This document shows positions 1-7,512 of a stretch of 23,619 bases of DNA, one piece after another. The stretch's first letter is position 1. Each line of letters starts with the position of its first letter. The position numbers were made by a program, and so were the translations under genes. The notes under the pieces are model-generated. The model did no database searches. It had not been told where the DNA came from and saw only the letters and a program-made list of their open reading frames with translations. The stretch lies in the IMG/VR virus record IMGVR_UViG_3300025326_000204, positions 1 to 23,619 of that record, one strand, 5' to 3'. Source of the DNA: a virus.

Positions 1-1
1 T

Positions 2-55
2 GGGCAGAGCGGGATTTTGTGGGCGGCGTGCGTGGTGGCGCCGGAAAGCATATGA
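2..55 (+). CDS. possible 3' end of an upstream gene (partial)
   Basis: One frame is open from the window edge to a TGA at 53-55. This stop overlaps the ATG at 52-54 of the next gene, the ATGA junction seen repeatedly in this window. Only 17 codons are visible, so no product can be named and chance openness cannot be excluded. The call rests on the junction pattern alone. Confidence 0.35.
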   Translation, partial: GQSGILWAACVVAPESI

Positions 56-603
56 GCCAACCCATCACCCTCCGCATTCGCGACGCGCTACAGGCTGGGC
101 CGCAATCGCTGACGGCCCTAGGGGTGGCGGTAGGTCAGCCCCACCTACATGCGCTGAATGGGCGGCTGCATCAGCTCGCGCACCGTGGATTGGTAGTGCG
201 TGAGTGCGGGCTGTGGCGTGCCGTTTCTGATTCTGAATCACGGGTGTGGTGTAGGCCGCATGCGCCGGCAGGCTCGATCATAAGCGCGGTTCTCGATCTG
301 CTCAAAGACGGCCCGTTGCGGTTATACGAGATTCAGCAGCGACTCGAAATCAAGGAAGCGGGCACGGCATGGAAGGTGTGTGATCGACTAGTGAATCGGC
401 GGCGCGTCGTGAGGCGCGACTGGTATTACGCGTTGCCAGAGCATGAGTCACGCATCCCGTCGAAGCCATCTAAGCGGCGAATCCGTGTCCCCACCGGCCG
501 TAGCAATGTGGAGCTCATCGAGCGGGCAATGGCCGGGATGTCGAAGGATTCAGACAACTATCGACGGGCGCTGCGGACATTGGAGCAATTGCGGAGTGCG
601 TAG
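52..603 (+). CDS. tandem winged-helix DNA-binding-like protein
   Basis: A 183-residue basic protein of unknown function. Two similar segments (about residues 5-58 and 74-128) each show a helix-helix-turn-helix pattern ending in a short beta wing (LVVRECGLWRAV and RVVRRDWYYALP), as in winged-helix domains. A basic linker follows (KPSKRRIRVPTGR, 138-150), then a C-terminal helix. The ATG at 52 is chosen over a GTG at 19 because GGAAAG sits just before it. It overlaps the following nuclease gene by 8 bases. Position just ahead of a nuclease and a Q-like gene suits a phage middle-operon regulator or replication accessory protein. That role is inferred. Confidence 0.7.
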   Translation: MSQPITLRIRDALQAGPQSLTALGVAVGQPHLHALNGRLHQLAHRGLVVRECGLWRAVSDSESRVWCRPHAPAGSIISAVLDLLKDGPLRLYEIQQRLEIKEAGTAWKVCDRLVNRRRVVRRDWYYALPEHESRIPSKPSKRRIRVPTGRSNVELIERAMAGMSKDSDNYRRALRTLEQLRSA

Positions 604-910
604 GATTGCCAAAATCGACGCCAACCAGCCTGAGATTGTCCAGGCGTTACGCAAAGCCGGGGCCAGGGTCACAACCCTGCACCGGGTCGGCGGGGGCGTG
701 GCGGACCTGCTCGTGAGTTTTAGGCGCGCGTGGTTTTTGCTCGAAATCAAGAACGGGGCCAAGCCGCCGAGCAAGCGCAAGCTCACGCCGGACGAAGCAC
801 GCTGGATAGCCGAGCAGGAAGCCGTTGTGCATGTGGTTGAAAGTACGGAGCAGGCATTGCAAGCAATTGGAGTCAGGCTGCCGAACGAGGCGTGGAGAGA
901 GATTGTGTGA
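596..910 (+). CDS. VRR-NUC-type PD-(D/E)XK nuclease
   Basis: A 104-residue stand-alone nuclease domain. The PD-(D/E)XK pattern is visible: a conserved Gly-rich turn with an acidic residue (GGGVADLL, D37), a strand ending in E50-I-K52, and downstream helices with Q/E residues. This matches the VRR-NUC / Holliday-junction-resolvase-like family common in phages. Such enzymes cut DNA with bound metal ions and may act on branched DNA before packaging. The start is GTG at 596, inside the end of the previous gene; GGAG at 582-585 lies about 10 bases upstream. The frame is open upstream to 443, but that stretch has no family similarity and lies antiparallel in character to the real upstream gene. Confidence 0.8.
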   Translation: MRRIAKIDANQPEIVQALRKAGARVTTLHRVGGGVADLLVSFRRAWFLLEIKNGAKPPSKRKLTPDEARWIAEQEAVVHVVESTEQALQAIGVRLPNEAWREIV

Positions 911-1314
911 ACGACTACATCGACGACCGCCTGCATAGCTGGGCGCGCTGGGTACAGAGCCAATTGAGCGCCTTGGGGTTCCCGTCCGCCGATATCCTCT
1001 GGAACCAAATGCGCTACGGCACGCCCATCGACAAGCAGGGCCAAGCGCCGGACTTGGAACACGAGGATGAGCTACAGACCGATATCGCCATGCGTAAGCT
1101 CAAGGATGTACACCAGAAGAGCCATGCGGTGCTGATAGCGAAGTACCTCCGCGTGCTCCCCGACGGCAAGAAAGTGCCGGCAGGGATGTATGACAAGGCT
1201 CTGGCCGCAAGAATGGGCCTGAGCGAACGTAAGCTGTATCACTACCTGGAGCGGGGCAAGGATTGGCTGGCTGGGTATTTGGATGCTGTGCAGACCCATG
1301 CGATAGCGCCATGA
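907..1314 (+). CDS. Q-like late antitermination protein (candidate)
   Basis: A 135-residue protein. The N-terminus (about 1-35) has the Trp-rich helix found in phage Q-type antiterminators (DDRLHSWARWVQ). The C-terminus (about 96-121) reads as a helix-turn-helix of the sigma-region-4 kind (KALAARMGLSERKLYHYLER). The start GTG at 907 overlaps the nuclease stop (GTGA), with GGAGAGAG upstream. It is the last gene before a gene-free stretch with an inverted repeat and a terminator, then the late genes, which is where Q lies in lambdoid phages. Known Q proteins bind near the late promoter and let RNA polymerase read through terminators. The family assignment rests on pattern and position, so another HTH regulator is possible. 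Confidence 0.55.
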   Translation: MNDYIDDRLHSWARWVQSQLSALGFPSADILWNQMRYGTPIDKQGQAPDLEHEDELQTDIAMRKLKDVHQKSHAVLIAKYLRVLPDGKKVPAGMYDKALAARMGLSERKLYHYLERGKDWLAGYLDAVQTHAIAP

Positions 1315-1355
1315 CGGCGCATTGACTGCGCAGTTAACTTTGACCAACCTGATAA

Positions 1356-1373
1356 AGGGTCAGTATTGACCCT
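1356..1373. promoter_or_regulatory. 7-bp perfect inverted repeat, operator or Q-site candidate
   Basis: The arms AGGGTCA (1356-1362) and TGACCCT (1367-1373) are perfectly complementary around a 4-base GTAT spacer. A further TTGACC half-site lies at 1340-1345. The repeat stands in the only gene-free stretch between the Q-like gene and the late genes. It could be a dimeric protein-binding site or an RNA hairpin; there is no T-run after it, so it is not a terminator by itself. No convincing sigma-70 -10/-35 pair was found nearby. Confidence 0.5.
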
Positions 1374-1404
1374 GGGTGCTGAGAGGCGCCCGGAGCGTGT
1401 AAAA

Positions 1405-1427
1405 GAAGCCCGCCTAGTGCGGGTTTT
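1405..1427 (+). terminator. rho-independent terminator before the late genes
   Basis: The stem CCCGC (1409-1413) pairs with GCGGG (1419-1423) around the loop CTAGT. GAAG before the stem can pair with the TTTT after it, extending the hairpin. It lies between the Q-like gene and the first late gene, fitting the role of a terminator that Q would override. Confidence 0.65.
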
Positions 1428-1444
1428 CCCATTTTGGAGGCCCG

Positions 1445-1873
1445 ATGAGCAAGTCGAATTCGCTTGAGAACAGTCTGCTGCTGTTGCTGTTCAATGGCAC
1501 CGCTATTGCTGATCTAGCGGAGAACGACACCACGACCCCGGCCACCAACCTGTACGTATCGCTGCATACCTCCGACCCGGGCGAAGCGGGCACCCAGGCC
1601 ACCAATGAAACCACCTACACCAGCTATGCCCGGGTTGCAGTGGCGCGCTCTGGCGCCGGCTGGACCGTGACCAACAATAGCGTCTCCCCGGCGGCTAATA
1701 TCGACTTCCCGGCCTGCACCGGGGGCACGGCCACGATCACGCACTTCGGGGTGGGGGTCGGCGCCTCGGGGGCAACCGTCCTGCTCTACTCGGGCACGGT
1801 CACGGACAACATCAGCGTGTCCAACGGGGTGACCCCGCGCCTGACGACTGCCTCCGCGATCACGGAGGACTGA
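1445..1873 (+). CDS. phage structural-type beta-rich protein, unknown function
   Basis: A 142-residue protein with a strong Shine-Dalgarno site (GGAGG at 1436-1440). It has a short leucine-rich N-terminal helix, then a run of beta strands rich in Thr, Gly and Ala (LYVSLHTSDPGEAGTQ, YARVAVARSGAGW, NIDFPACTGGTATITHFGVG). I recognise the pattern, with LYVSLHTSDPGEAG and VTPRLTTASAITED, as a widespread phage family, often near terminase genes, whose role is unassigned. A minor virion or decoration protein is plausible. It is the first gene after the putative late terminator. Confidence 0.75.
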   Translation: MSKSNSLENSLLLLLFNGTAIADLAENDTTTPATNLYVSLHTSDPGEAGTQATNETTYTSYARVAVARSGAGWTVTNNSVSPAANIDFPACTGGTATITHFGVGVGASGATVLLYSGTVTDNISVSNGVTPRLTTASAITED

Positions 1874-1879
1874 TGGCCC

Positions 1880-2086
1880 GTGATTCTGTGCTGTGGCGGG
1901 CTTTCGGTCTCGGTCACCGAGGCCGGGATTGCGGTCGAGGCTGATACCGAAGGCTCGCTGACGGTCACGATCACGGGCGGCACAGAGCCGCCACAAGTCG
2001 TCACATTCACGTTGCCAGTATCGGCAGTAGTCCCGATTGAGCCGCGCTCTGTCAGCTTCGACGAGTGCGGGATTAGCATTTCGTAG
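1880..2086 (+). CDS. small hypothetical protein, beta-rich
   Basis: A 68-residue protein that I do not recognise. It begins with GTG at 1880, 10 bases after GGAGG (1865-1869), and its TAG overlaps the GTG of the next gene. The sequence alternates small and branched residues (SVSVTEAGIAVEADTEG, SLTVTITGG), suggesting a small beta sandwich or strand pair. An ATG at 1873 overlaps the upstream stop but runs only 24 codons. Location suggests a minor structural partner of its neighbours. Confidence 0.55.
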   Translation: MILCCGGLSVSVTEAGIAVEADTEGSLTVTITGGTEPPQVVTFTLPVSAVVPIEPRSVSFDECGISIS

Positions 2087-3423
2087 TGGCCTACGCGCTC
2101 GCTCAGGCGGTTGGGTCGGCTAATGCCCTCAATGGGAGTGGGATCACTCCGACGCTGGGCGCTGGCGCGACTGCCGGCAATCTGCTCATTTCGGCGGTTG
2201 TCTACGCGAACGGCTCGGTCTCGGTTTCCACCCCGTCCGGTTGGTCGGTGCTGGCCGCAGATCCAGGCGGCGGCAACTTCAGCTATTGGGCGTTTTACAA
2301 GGTCGCAGCGGGCGGCGAAACCTCTGTCAGCTATGCTAGCGGGGGTGGCAATAAATCCGGATTCATTGCCGAGTATTCGGGATTCTCGGGCGGGGCTGTA
2401 TTCGACGATGTAGCGACCGATTATAGCAATTTAACTACGGTCGTCACGAGCCAGGGGACCGGGACAGCGACTGGCACTGGCACGGACGCACTCGCGATTG
2501 CGCTGTTTGGGAACGAGGAAGGGAGCCTAATCAGCGCAGGTCGCGGATATAGCGACAGCTTCACGGAATCGATTGCGGACGCGTCGAACCGCGGTGGGCA
2601 TTTCGTCGGAATCAAGACGCTCGCCGCCACAGGTGACCAGTCCTGCACCTACAGTTGCACGGACACCGGCGACGAGATGGCCGGGGCGATCCTCATCGCC
2701 AAGGCCGCGGGCGGTGGCTCAACGGTCTCCGGGGTCGGCGCCTCGGCCGGCACTTCGACTGCATCCGGCACGAGTAAGGCCACCTCCGCGCAAGTTGGCT
2801 CAAGCGCCGGAACTTCAACCGCCGCAGCGGTTGGCGCCAGTACAGCCGCAGCGGTTGGAGCGGCGGCAGGCACGTCCACTGCGGCAGCGGTGGGCGCAGA
2901 TGCGTCGGAGCATATTGGCTCGGCAGCGGGCACTTCGACTGCAACCGCTGTCGGGGCGAGCACCTTTGCGGCCGCTGGGGCTGCCTCAGGCACAAGCACC
3001 GCCGCGGCTATTGGCCTGGCGCTTGTTACCACGGCGGGCGTGGGCAGCGCAGCGGGCACGAGCACCGCCCTTGCGGTTGGGGTTGATGCGGCGGCGCCAG
3101 TTGCGGAAGTTATCACTCCCCAGGGCGGCCACTACTGGCCCGACGTCCAACGCGACGACGATTGGAAAGAGCGAAGCGCCAAGGAGCGGCGAGAATTTCT
3201 CGAACGGCTCATCAATGGCGCGGAGGAAGCGCCAGAGCCGGTCAAGGAGGAAATCAAAGAGGTTATCGCGCCCTACCAGACAAAGGGCGTGACGAGCCTT
3301 GCAGTGAGCCGGAGCGGGTTAGTCCGACTGGCTCGCAATCAGGCGGCGGTCGAGCGATTGATCGCCGTGTACGAGCAATTCGTGGACGACGAGGACGCAA
3401 CCGTCCTGTTGTTGGTGGCATGA
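2086..3423 (+). CDS. Ser/Thr/Ala-repeat virion-type protein
   Basis: A 445-residue protein with three parts. Residues 1-205 look like a beta-sandwich domain (SYWAFYKVAAGGETSVSY, SGFIAEYSGFSG). Residues about 210-335 are a low-complexity region with six AGTSTA-type repeats separated by AVGA-like linkers. Residues about 345-445 are charged and helical (KERSAKERREFLERL, EEIKEVIAPY). The repeat stretch resembles flexible linkers in surface-exposed virion proteins, and the N-terminal domain could be a binding domain; the function is inferred. The start GTG at 2086 overlaps the upstream TAG by one base. The stop overlaps the TerS start (ATGA). Confidence 0.7.
   Translation: MAYALAQAVGSANALNGSGITPTLGAGATAGNLLISAVVYANGSVSVSTPSGWSVLAADPGGGNFSYWAFYKVAAGGETSVSYASGGGNKSGFIAEYSGFSGGAVFDDVATDYSNLTTVVTSQGTGTATGTGTDALAIALFGNEEGSLISAGRGYSDSFTESIADASNRGGHFVGIKTLAATGDQSCTYSCTDTGDEMAGAILIAKAAGGGSTVSGVGASAGTSTASGTSKATSAQVGSSAGTSTAAAVGASTAAAVGAAAGTSTAAAVGADASEHIGSAAGTSTATAVGASTFAAAGAASGTSTAAAIGLALVTTAGVGSAAGTSTALAVGVDAAAPVAEVITPQGGHYWPDVQRDDDWKERSAKERREFLERLINGAEEAPEPVKEEIKEVIAPYQTKGVTSLAVSRSGLVRLARNQAAVERLIAVYEQFVDDEDATVLLLVA
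2730..3090 (+). repeat. in-frame AGTSTA/AVGA coding repeats (six units)
   Basis: Six degenerate in-frame copies of a (S/A)(A/S)GTSTA(A/T/L)AVG unit, with variable spacers. The DNA copies differ at third positions, so selection at the protein level is more likely than recent duplication. The region is rich in Ala, Gly, Ser and Thr and should be extended or a shallow fibre. Confidence 0.7.
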
Positions 3424-3761
3424 GCACGCAGACGTATCACAAGGCCACGCATGACGTGGCGATCAAGACCAAGCCGTCGGCCCACATGCGGCGGCGGGGC
3501 AAGCCGACCAAAGCGCAGGCATTCAACGAAGAACGGTTCATCACGGCCTGCAAGAAGTACAACGCTGACCCGACGGATGTGCTGGCCCGCATCATCTCGG
3601 ATGGGCATTGCGGGGACATCCCGCTAGAGAAGCGCGGGGAGATTGCCTTGCGGTCGCTGCGCTTCCTGATGGCTGAGAAGAAGGCCGTCGAGCATACCGG
3701 GGGAGGCGGCGGGCCGATTCGGGCTAAGGTGGAGATCACTATTGTTGACCCTGCGGGCTAG
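3420..3761 (+). CDS. terS: terminase small subunit (probable)
   Basis: A 113-residue protein directly before the large terminase, as expected for TerS, which recognises phage DNA and recruits TerL. The N-terminus is very basic (MRRRGKPTKAQAFNEER, from about residue 23). A helical middle follows (ADPTDVLARIISDG, REIALRSLRFLMAEKKAVEH-like). The C-terminus (GGGGGPIRAKVEITIVDPAG) matches the tail typical of small terminase subunits. The ATG at 3420 overlaps the upstream TGA (ATGA), and the 3' end overlaps TerL by 20 bases. No clear helix-turn-helix is visible, so assignment rests on position and the C-terminal pattern. Confidence 0.65.
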   Translation: MSTQTYHKATHDVAIKTKPSAHMRRRGKPTKAQAFNEERFITACKKYNADPTDVLARIISDGHCGDIPLEKRGEIALRSLRFLMAEKKAVEHTGGGGGPIRAKVEITIVDPAG

Positions 3762-5094
3762 CGTCCCGAGGAAGCTTGCACCGCTGCTGAAAGCGGCCCG
3801 GTACAAAGGGGCTTACGGCGGGCGCGGTGGGGCCAAGTCGCATTTCTTCGCCGAGCAGATAGTGCTGCGGTGCTATGCCGAGCCGACCCGGGTGGTGTGT
3901 ATCCGGGAGGTTCAGAACTCGATCAAGGATTCGGTCAAGCAATTGCTGGCCGACAAGATCATAAGCCTGGGGTTAGAGCGCGAGTTCGAGATTCTGGAAA
4001 CGGAAATCCGGGGGCCTGGCTCGCTCATCATCTTCAAGGGCATGCAGAGCTACAACGCGGACAACATCAAGTCCCTGGAAGCGTATGACATTGCGTGGGT
4101 GGAGGAGGCGCAAACCCTCTCCCAGCATTCACTGGACCTGCTGCGCCCGACCATTCGGAAAGTGGGCTCGGAGCTGTGGTTTTCGTGGAATCCGCGCTAC
4201 AAGACCGATCCGGTAGATGTGTTCTTCCGCAAGAACCCGCCGGCCGACGCGATTTCCGTCTGCATCAACTGGCGTGACAACCCGTGGTTTCCCGAGGTGC
4301 TGCGCAAGGAGATGGAGCACGACTTTGCGATTGACCCGGACAAGGCCGAGCACATTTGGAACGGGGCGTATGGCTCAGGGAAAGGTGCCATTCTTGCGCG
4401 TTGGATCAACCGGGCTGAACGGGACGGGCGGATTGGGGATGTGGCGCATGACCCGCACGGCGCGCCGATTCACATCAGCAGCGACATTGGTTTCCGGGAT
4501 ACAGCGGCGTTCTGGTTTTGGCAGCCCGGGGTTGGGGGCTTTTCGCTCATTGACTACGACCAGGATAGTGGACTCGATGCGGACGACTGGTGCCCTAGGC
4601 TCATCAAGCGTCTGGAGTTGCTGGGAGTTCCTGCTGAAGGCTTGGACAAGGTCTGGCTGCCCACAGACGCCAAGGCCAAGACGTTTCAGAGTCGACATTC
4701 GAGCGTCGAGCGGTTCTTGAAGGCTTTCGGGCCGGCCAAGGTGGGAATTGTCCCGCCATCGAGGAAGCCGGACCAGATAAGCGCGGCGCGCGAGGTGGTC
4801 GACCGCTGTGAGTTCGACAAAACGCGGTGTGAAAAGGGCCTGGACGGCCTCTCCGCGTGGGAATTCGAGTGGAACGACGATACCAACGTTTTTTCCCGTG
4901 AGCCGTTGCACAATTGGGCCTCCCATCCCGGGGATGCGTTCGCGTATGGCGCGCAGGTGATGCGGGAGAAGTCGGCTGTTAAGGAAAAAACCCGGCAGGA
5001 ATTAGAGCAGGAAGCGATTGATCGCTTGTTAGTTAAACCAACGCTAGATGAACTCTGGGCTGAGAATGCAAGATCAAATCACCGCCGAATTTGA
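3742..5094 (+). CDS. terL: terminase large subunit (TerL)
   Basis: The 450-residue motor that pumps DNA into the prohead and cuts it. The ATPase domain has a variant Walker A GGRGGAKS (26-33), where the usual Gly before Lys is Ala, and Walker B YDIAWVEEA (115-123), with E121/E122 as catalytic candidates. A coupling-type motif LWFSWNP follows. The C-terminal RNase H-like nuclease shows acidic positions in SSDIGFRDT, TDAKAKTF and HPGDAFAYG. It belongs to the PBSX/Terminase_3-like group. The start is a TTG at 3742, 7 bases after GGAG (3731-3734), since no ATG precedes the Walker A in frame. It overlaps TerS and the portal gene. Confidence 0.93.
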   Translation: MLTLRASVPRKLAPLLKAARYKGAYGGRGGAKSHFFAEQIVLRCYAEPTRVVCIREVQNSIKDSVKQLLADKIISLGLEREFEILETEIRGPGSLIIFKGMQSYNADNIKSLEAYDIAWVEEAQTLSQHSLDLLRPTIRKVGSELWFSWNPRYKTDPVDVFFRKNPPADAISVCINWRDNPWFPEVLRKEMEHDFAIDPDKAEHIWNGAYGSGKGAILARWINRAERDGRIGDVAHDPHGAPIHISSDIGFRDTAAFWFWQPGVGGFSLIDYDQDSGLDADDWCPRLIKRLELLGVPAEGLDKVWLPTDAKAKTFQSRHSSVERFLKAFGPAKVGIVPPSRKPDQISAAREVVDRCEFDKTRCEKGLDGLSAWEFEWNDDTNVFSREPLHNWASHPGDAFAYGAQVMREKSAVKEKTRQELEQEAIDRLLVKPTLDELWAENARSNHRRI

Positions 5095-7324
5095 CGGTGC
5101 TGCTGAGCAACGCCGGTGGCTGTTGGAGATCGAGCTTGCACGTCAGCATTTCAAGAAATGGGAGGAACGGGCGGAGAAGATCATAAAGCGGTATCGGGAC
5201 GAGCGCGGCCCAGCGGACAAGACCGAGCAGTTCAATATTTTGTGGTCAAACGTGCAGACCATTCGGCCGGCGGTCTACGCCAAGACGCCGAAACCCGAGG
5301 TGTCCCGTCGGTACAATGACAATGACCCGGTAGGCCGGGCGGCTTCGATCATGCTCGAACGTTGCCTGGAGTATGAGGTTGAGCATTACACCGATTACAC
5401 ATCGAGTATGCGCAACGCGCTGGATGATCGGCTGCTCGTCGGGCGGGGTAGTGTGTGGGTACGCTATGACCCGCATATTGAGACGGTGGGCGATGACGAC
5501 ACGCAGATCACTGAGGATGTCGAGCAGTCTGGGTACGAGCAGATCAAGTACGAATGCGCCCCCACCGATTACGTGTTGTGGCGGGATTTTCTGCACCAGC
5601 CATCCCGCACCTGGGAGGAGGTGACTTGGGTTGCGCGGCAGGTCTATATGTACCGCGCTGATCTACATCAGCGATTCGACAAGATGTTAGGCGCTGCGGC
5701 GGTCGAGACCATTCCTTGCGATCATGAGCCGAAGGGACTGGATAAGTCGGAGCACGGGAAGTCGCGGGAGTCCTCGGAGCTTAAGCAAGCCAAGATTTGG
5801 GAGATTTGGGACAAGCGCACGTCTCAAGCCATTTGGGTCTGCGAGGGTTTTGATCGGGTCTTGGACAAAAAGCAAGACCCCCTGAAGCTGGACGGGTTTT
5901 TCCCGTGTCCGCGTCCCTTGTTCGCGACCATCACGACCGACAATCTGGTACCGGTGCCTGATTACTGCCAGTACCAAGATCAAGCCGAGGAACTCGATCA
6001 GCTTACGGCGCGCATCAACCTGCTGACCAAGGCGGTCCGCGTTGCGGGCGTCTATGACGCCACGGCCGATGGGGTGAAACGGTTGTTGGCCGAGACCGCT
6101 GAGAATGTGCTAATCCCGGTTAATTCCTGGGCCAAGTTCACCGAAAAAGGCGGCATGAAGGGCGTGGTCGATTGGTTGCCGCTCGAGCAGATCGTGCAAG
6201 CGCTAGAGCAACTGCGAATGGCGCGGGAAGGCGTCAAACAGACAATTTACGAAATCACCGGATTGGCGGACATCATCCGTGGCGCGACAGATCCAAATGA
6301 AACCCTCGGTGCGCAGCAAATCAAGAGCCGGTTTGCCTCCCTGCGGATTCAGGAATTGCAGAACGATATGGCGCGATTCACCTCCGACGTATTGCGGATG
6401 AAGGCGCAAATTATCTGCACGCACTTCCAGCCGCAAACCATTCTGCAAATGTCGGGGTTCGACCAGACGATGGACGGCCAAGACCCGGGAGTGACGCAAC
6501 AAGCCTTGGCATTGCTGAAGTCGCAGCCTATTCGTTCGTTCCGCATCGAGGTGAACTCCGACTCGATGGTGGAACTGGATGTAGAGCAGGAGAAGCAGGC
6601 GCGGGTGGAATTTCTGGGCGCAGTAGGCGGGTTCCTCAATTCCGCATTGCCTGTCGCGCAAGCCGCGCCGGCGATGCTCCCGCTGATTGGCGAAATGCTG
6701 CGGTTTGGCGTTCGCGGCTTCCGCGTAAGCCGGGAGATTGAGGCTGCTTTCGATAACGCGATGAAGGAAGCGCAGAACGCCCCGATGGTGCCGCCCGAAA
6801 TACAGCAGATGCAGATGCAGATGCAGGAGAGGGAGCAGGCGCTTGCCGAGCATGAACAGGGCCTGATGAAAACGCAGGAAGGGCTCAAGGCCGAGGCCGA
6901 TAAGGTGCGGCAGGAGCAGATGGAGCTTGAGATGGGCCGCAAGGAATTCGGCATGCAGCAGGACATGGCGAAGAAGCAGGAGATGATGCAGGGCCACATG
7001 CAGAAATTCCAGGCCCAGCAACAGAAGGAGGTCGAAACCTTCAAGCAGCAGGGGCTGGAACAGGTTGGCGGGGCGATCAACGAACACATGGGCACCTTGG
7101 ATAAGTTCGCGCAGCAGGTCGGGCAGGCGTTGCAGCAGATGGCGCAGACAATGGCTCAGGTGCGGGAAGATCAGGCCGGGGAGATCAAAGCTGTGGCCGA
7201 AGCGATTCAGCAGACGCAAGCCACGCTGGTGCAGTTCGCGAAGGCCAAGCGGACGCCTGTCAGGGGCGCCGATGGTCGGGTGGCTGGCGTCTCAATCGAA
7301 GGTTTTACGGACACCATGCAATGA
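5066..7324 (+). CDS. portal protein, P22-like
   Basis: A 752-residue portal: the dodecameric ring at one head vertex through which DNA passes and to which TerL docks. The N-terminal half carries typical P22-type portal sequence (KKWEERAEKIIKRYRDER, FNILWSNVQTIRPAVYAKTP, DDRLLVGRGSVWVRYDP). The C-terminus (about 580-725) is rich in Gln, Met and Glu (IQQMQMQMQEREQALAEHEQ and onward), a long coiled coil that could form a barrel extending into the head as in P22. ATG 5066 is chosen; ATG 5048 is also possible and neither has a clear Shine-Dalgarno site. The 5' end overlaps TerL, and the stop overlaps the next ATG (ATGA). Confidence 0.92.
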   Translation: MQDQITAEFDGAAEQRRWLLEIELARQHFKKWEERAEKIIKRYRDERGPADKTEQFNILWSNVQTIRPAVYAKTPKPEVSRRYNDNDPVGRAASIMLERCLEYEVEHYTDYTSSMRNALDDRLLVGRGSVWVRYDPHIETVGDDDTQITEDVEQSGYEQIKYECAPTDYVLWRDFLHQPSRTWEEVTWVARQVYMYRADLHQRFDKMLGAAAVETIPCDHEPKGLDKSEHGKSRESSELKQAKIWEIWDKRTSQAIWVCEGFDRVLDKKQDPLKLDGFFPCPRPLFATITTDNLVPVPDYCQYQDQAEELDQLTARINLLTKAVRVAGVYDATADGVKRLLAETAENVLIPVNSWAKFTEKGGMKGVVDWLPLEQIVQALEQLRMAREGVKQTIYEITGLADIIRGATDPNETLGAQQIKSRFASLRIQELQNDMARFTSDVLRMKAQIICTHFQPQTILQMSGFDQTMDGQDPGVTQQALALLKSQPIRSFRIEVNSDSMVELDVEQEKQARVEFLGAVGGFLNSALPVAQAAPAMLPLIGEMLRFGVRGFRVSREIEAAFDNAMKEAQNAPMVPPEIQQMQMQMQEREQALAEHEQGLMKTQEGLKAEADKVRQEQMELEMGRKEFGMQQDMAKKQEMMQGHMQKFQAQQQKEVETFKQQGLEQVGGAINEHMGTLDKFAQQVGQALQQMAQTMAQVREDQAGEIKAVAEAIQQTQATLVQFAKAKRTPVRGADGRVAGVSIEGFTDTMQ

Positions 7325-7512
7325 GGAATTTCGCGGTCGCATTGTGGCGGGATCGTATTGAAGGGTTCTTTAAAAGCGCGCTTTTGTACGTGATCGTTTA
7401 TTTGTTGACTGTGTATACGGCCATGTTTTTTTTCATCGCGCCGTACAAGATGCGATGCCTCATGAAGGACGGCTTATCGATGGGCGAATTCGTCTCCTGG
7501 CTCATCCAATGA
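7321..7512 (+). CDS. small single-TM membrane protein
   Basis: A 63-residue protein starting at the ATGA junction with the portal gene and ending in another ATGA. One strongly hydrophobic helix covers about residues 17-40 (SALLYVIVYLLTVYTAMFFF), with a basic and amphipathic N-terminus and a short tail containing KMRCLMKDG. The size and single segment would suit a small holin-type or accessory membrane protein. Its place between portal and head genes gives no direct link to lysis, and no endolysin is seen in the window. The function is therefore unassigned. Confidence 0.65.
   Translation: MRNFAVALWRDRIEGFFKSALLYVIVYLLTVYTAMFFFIAPYKMRCLMKDGLSMGEFVSWLIQ

Noticed and set aside
443-595. N-terminal extension of the nuclease frame
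   Set aside because: It lies wholly over the winged-helix gene, is Ser/Arg-rich and lacks nuclease-family similarity; GTG 596 suits the family start.
1306-1320. hairpin over the Q-like stop codon (GCGCC/GGCGC)
   Set aside because: Only a 5-bp stem with no T-run; chance is likely in GC-rich DNA.
1340-1369. sigma-70 promoter (TTGACC ... TATTGA, 18-base spacing)
   Set aside because: The -10 matches only three of six consensus positions, and TTGACC is better explained as a half-site of the nearby inverted repeat.
2573-3292. 239-residue Arg/Pro-rich plus-strand frame
   Set aside because: Out-of-frame reading of the Ala/Thr repeat region; the repeats explain its openness.
4375-4926. 183-residue reverse-strand open frame
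   Set aside because: Antisense to the TerL nuclease domain, which is strongly recognisable on the plus strand.
6203-7219. 338-residue reverse-strand open frame rich in Leu and His
   Set aside because: It mirrors the Gln/Met/Glu-rich coiled coil of the portal gene; CAG/GAG codons read backward give Leu. No start signal and no domain pattern.
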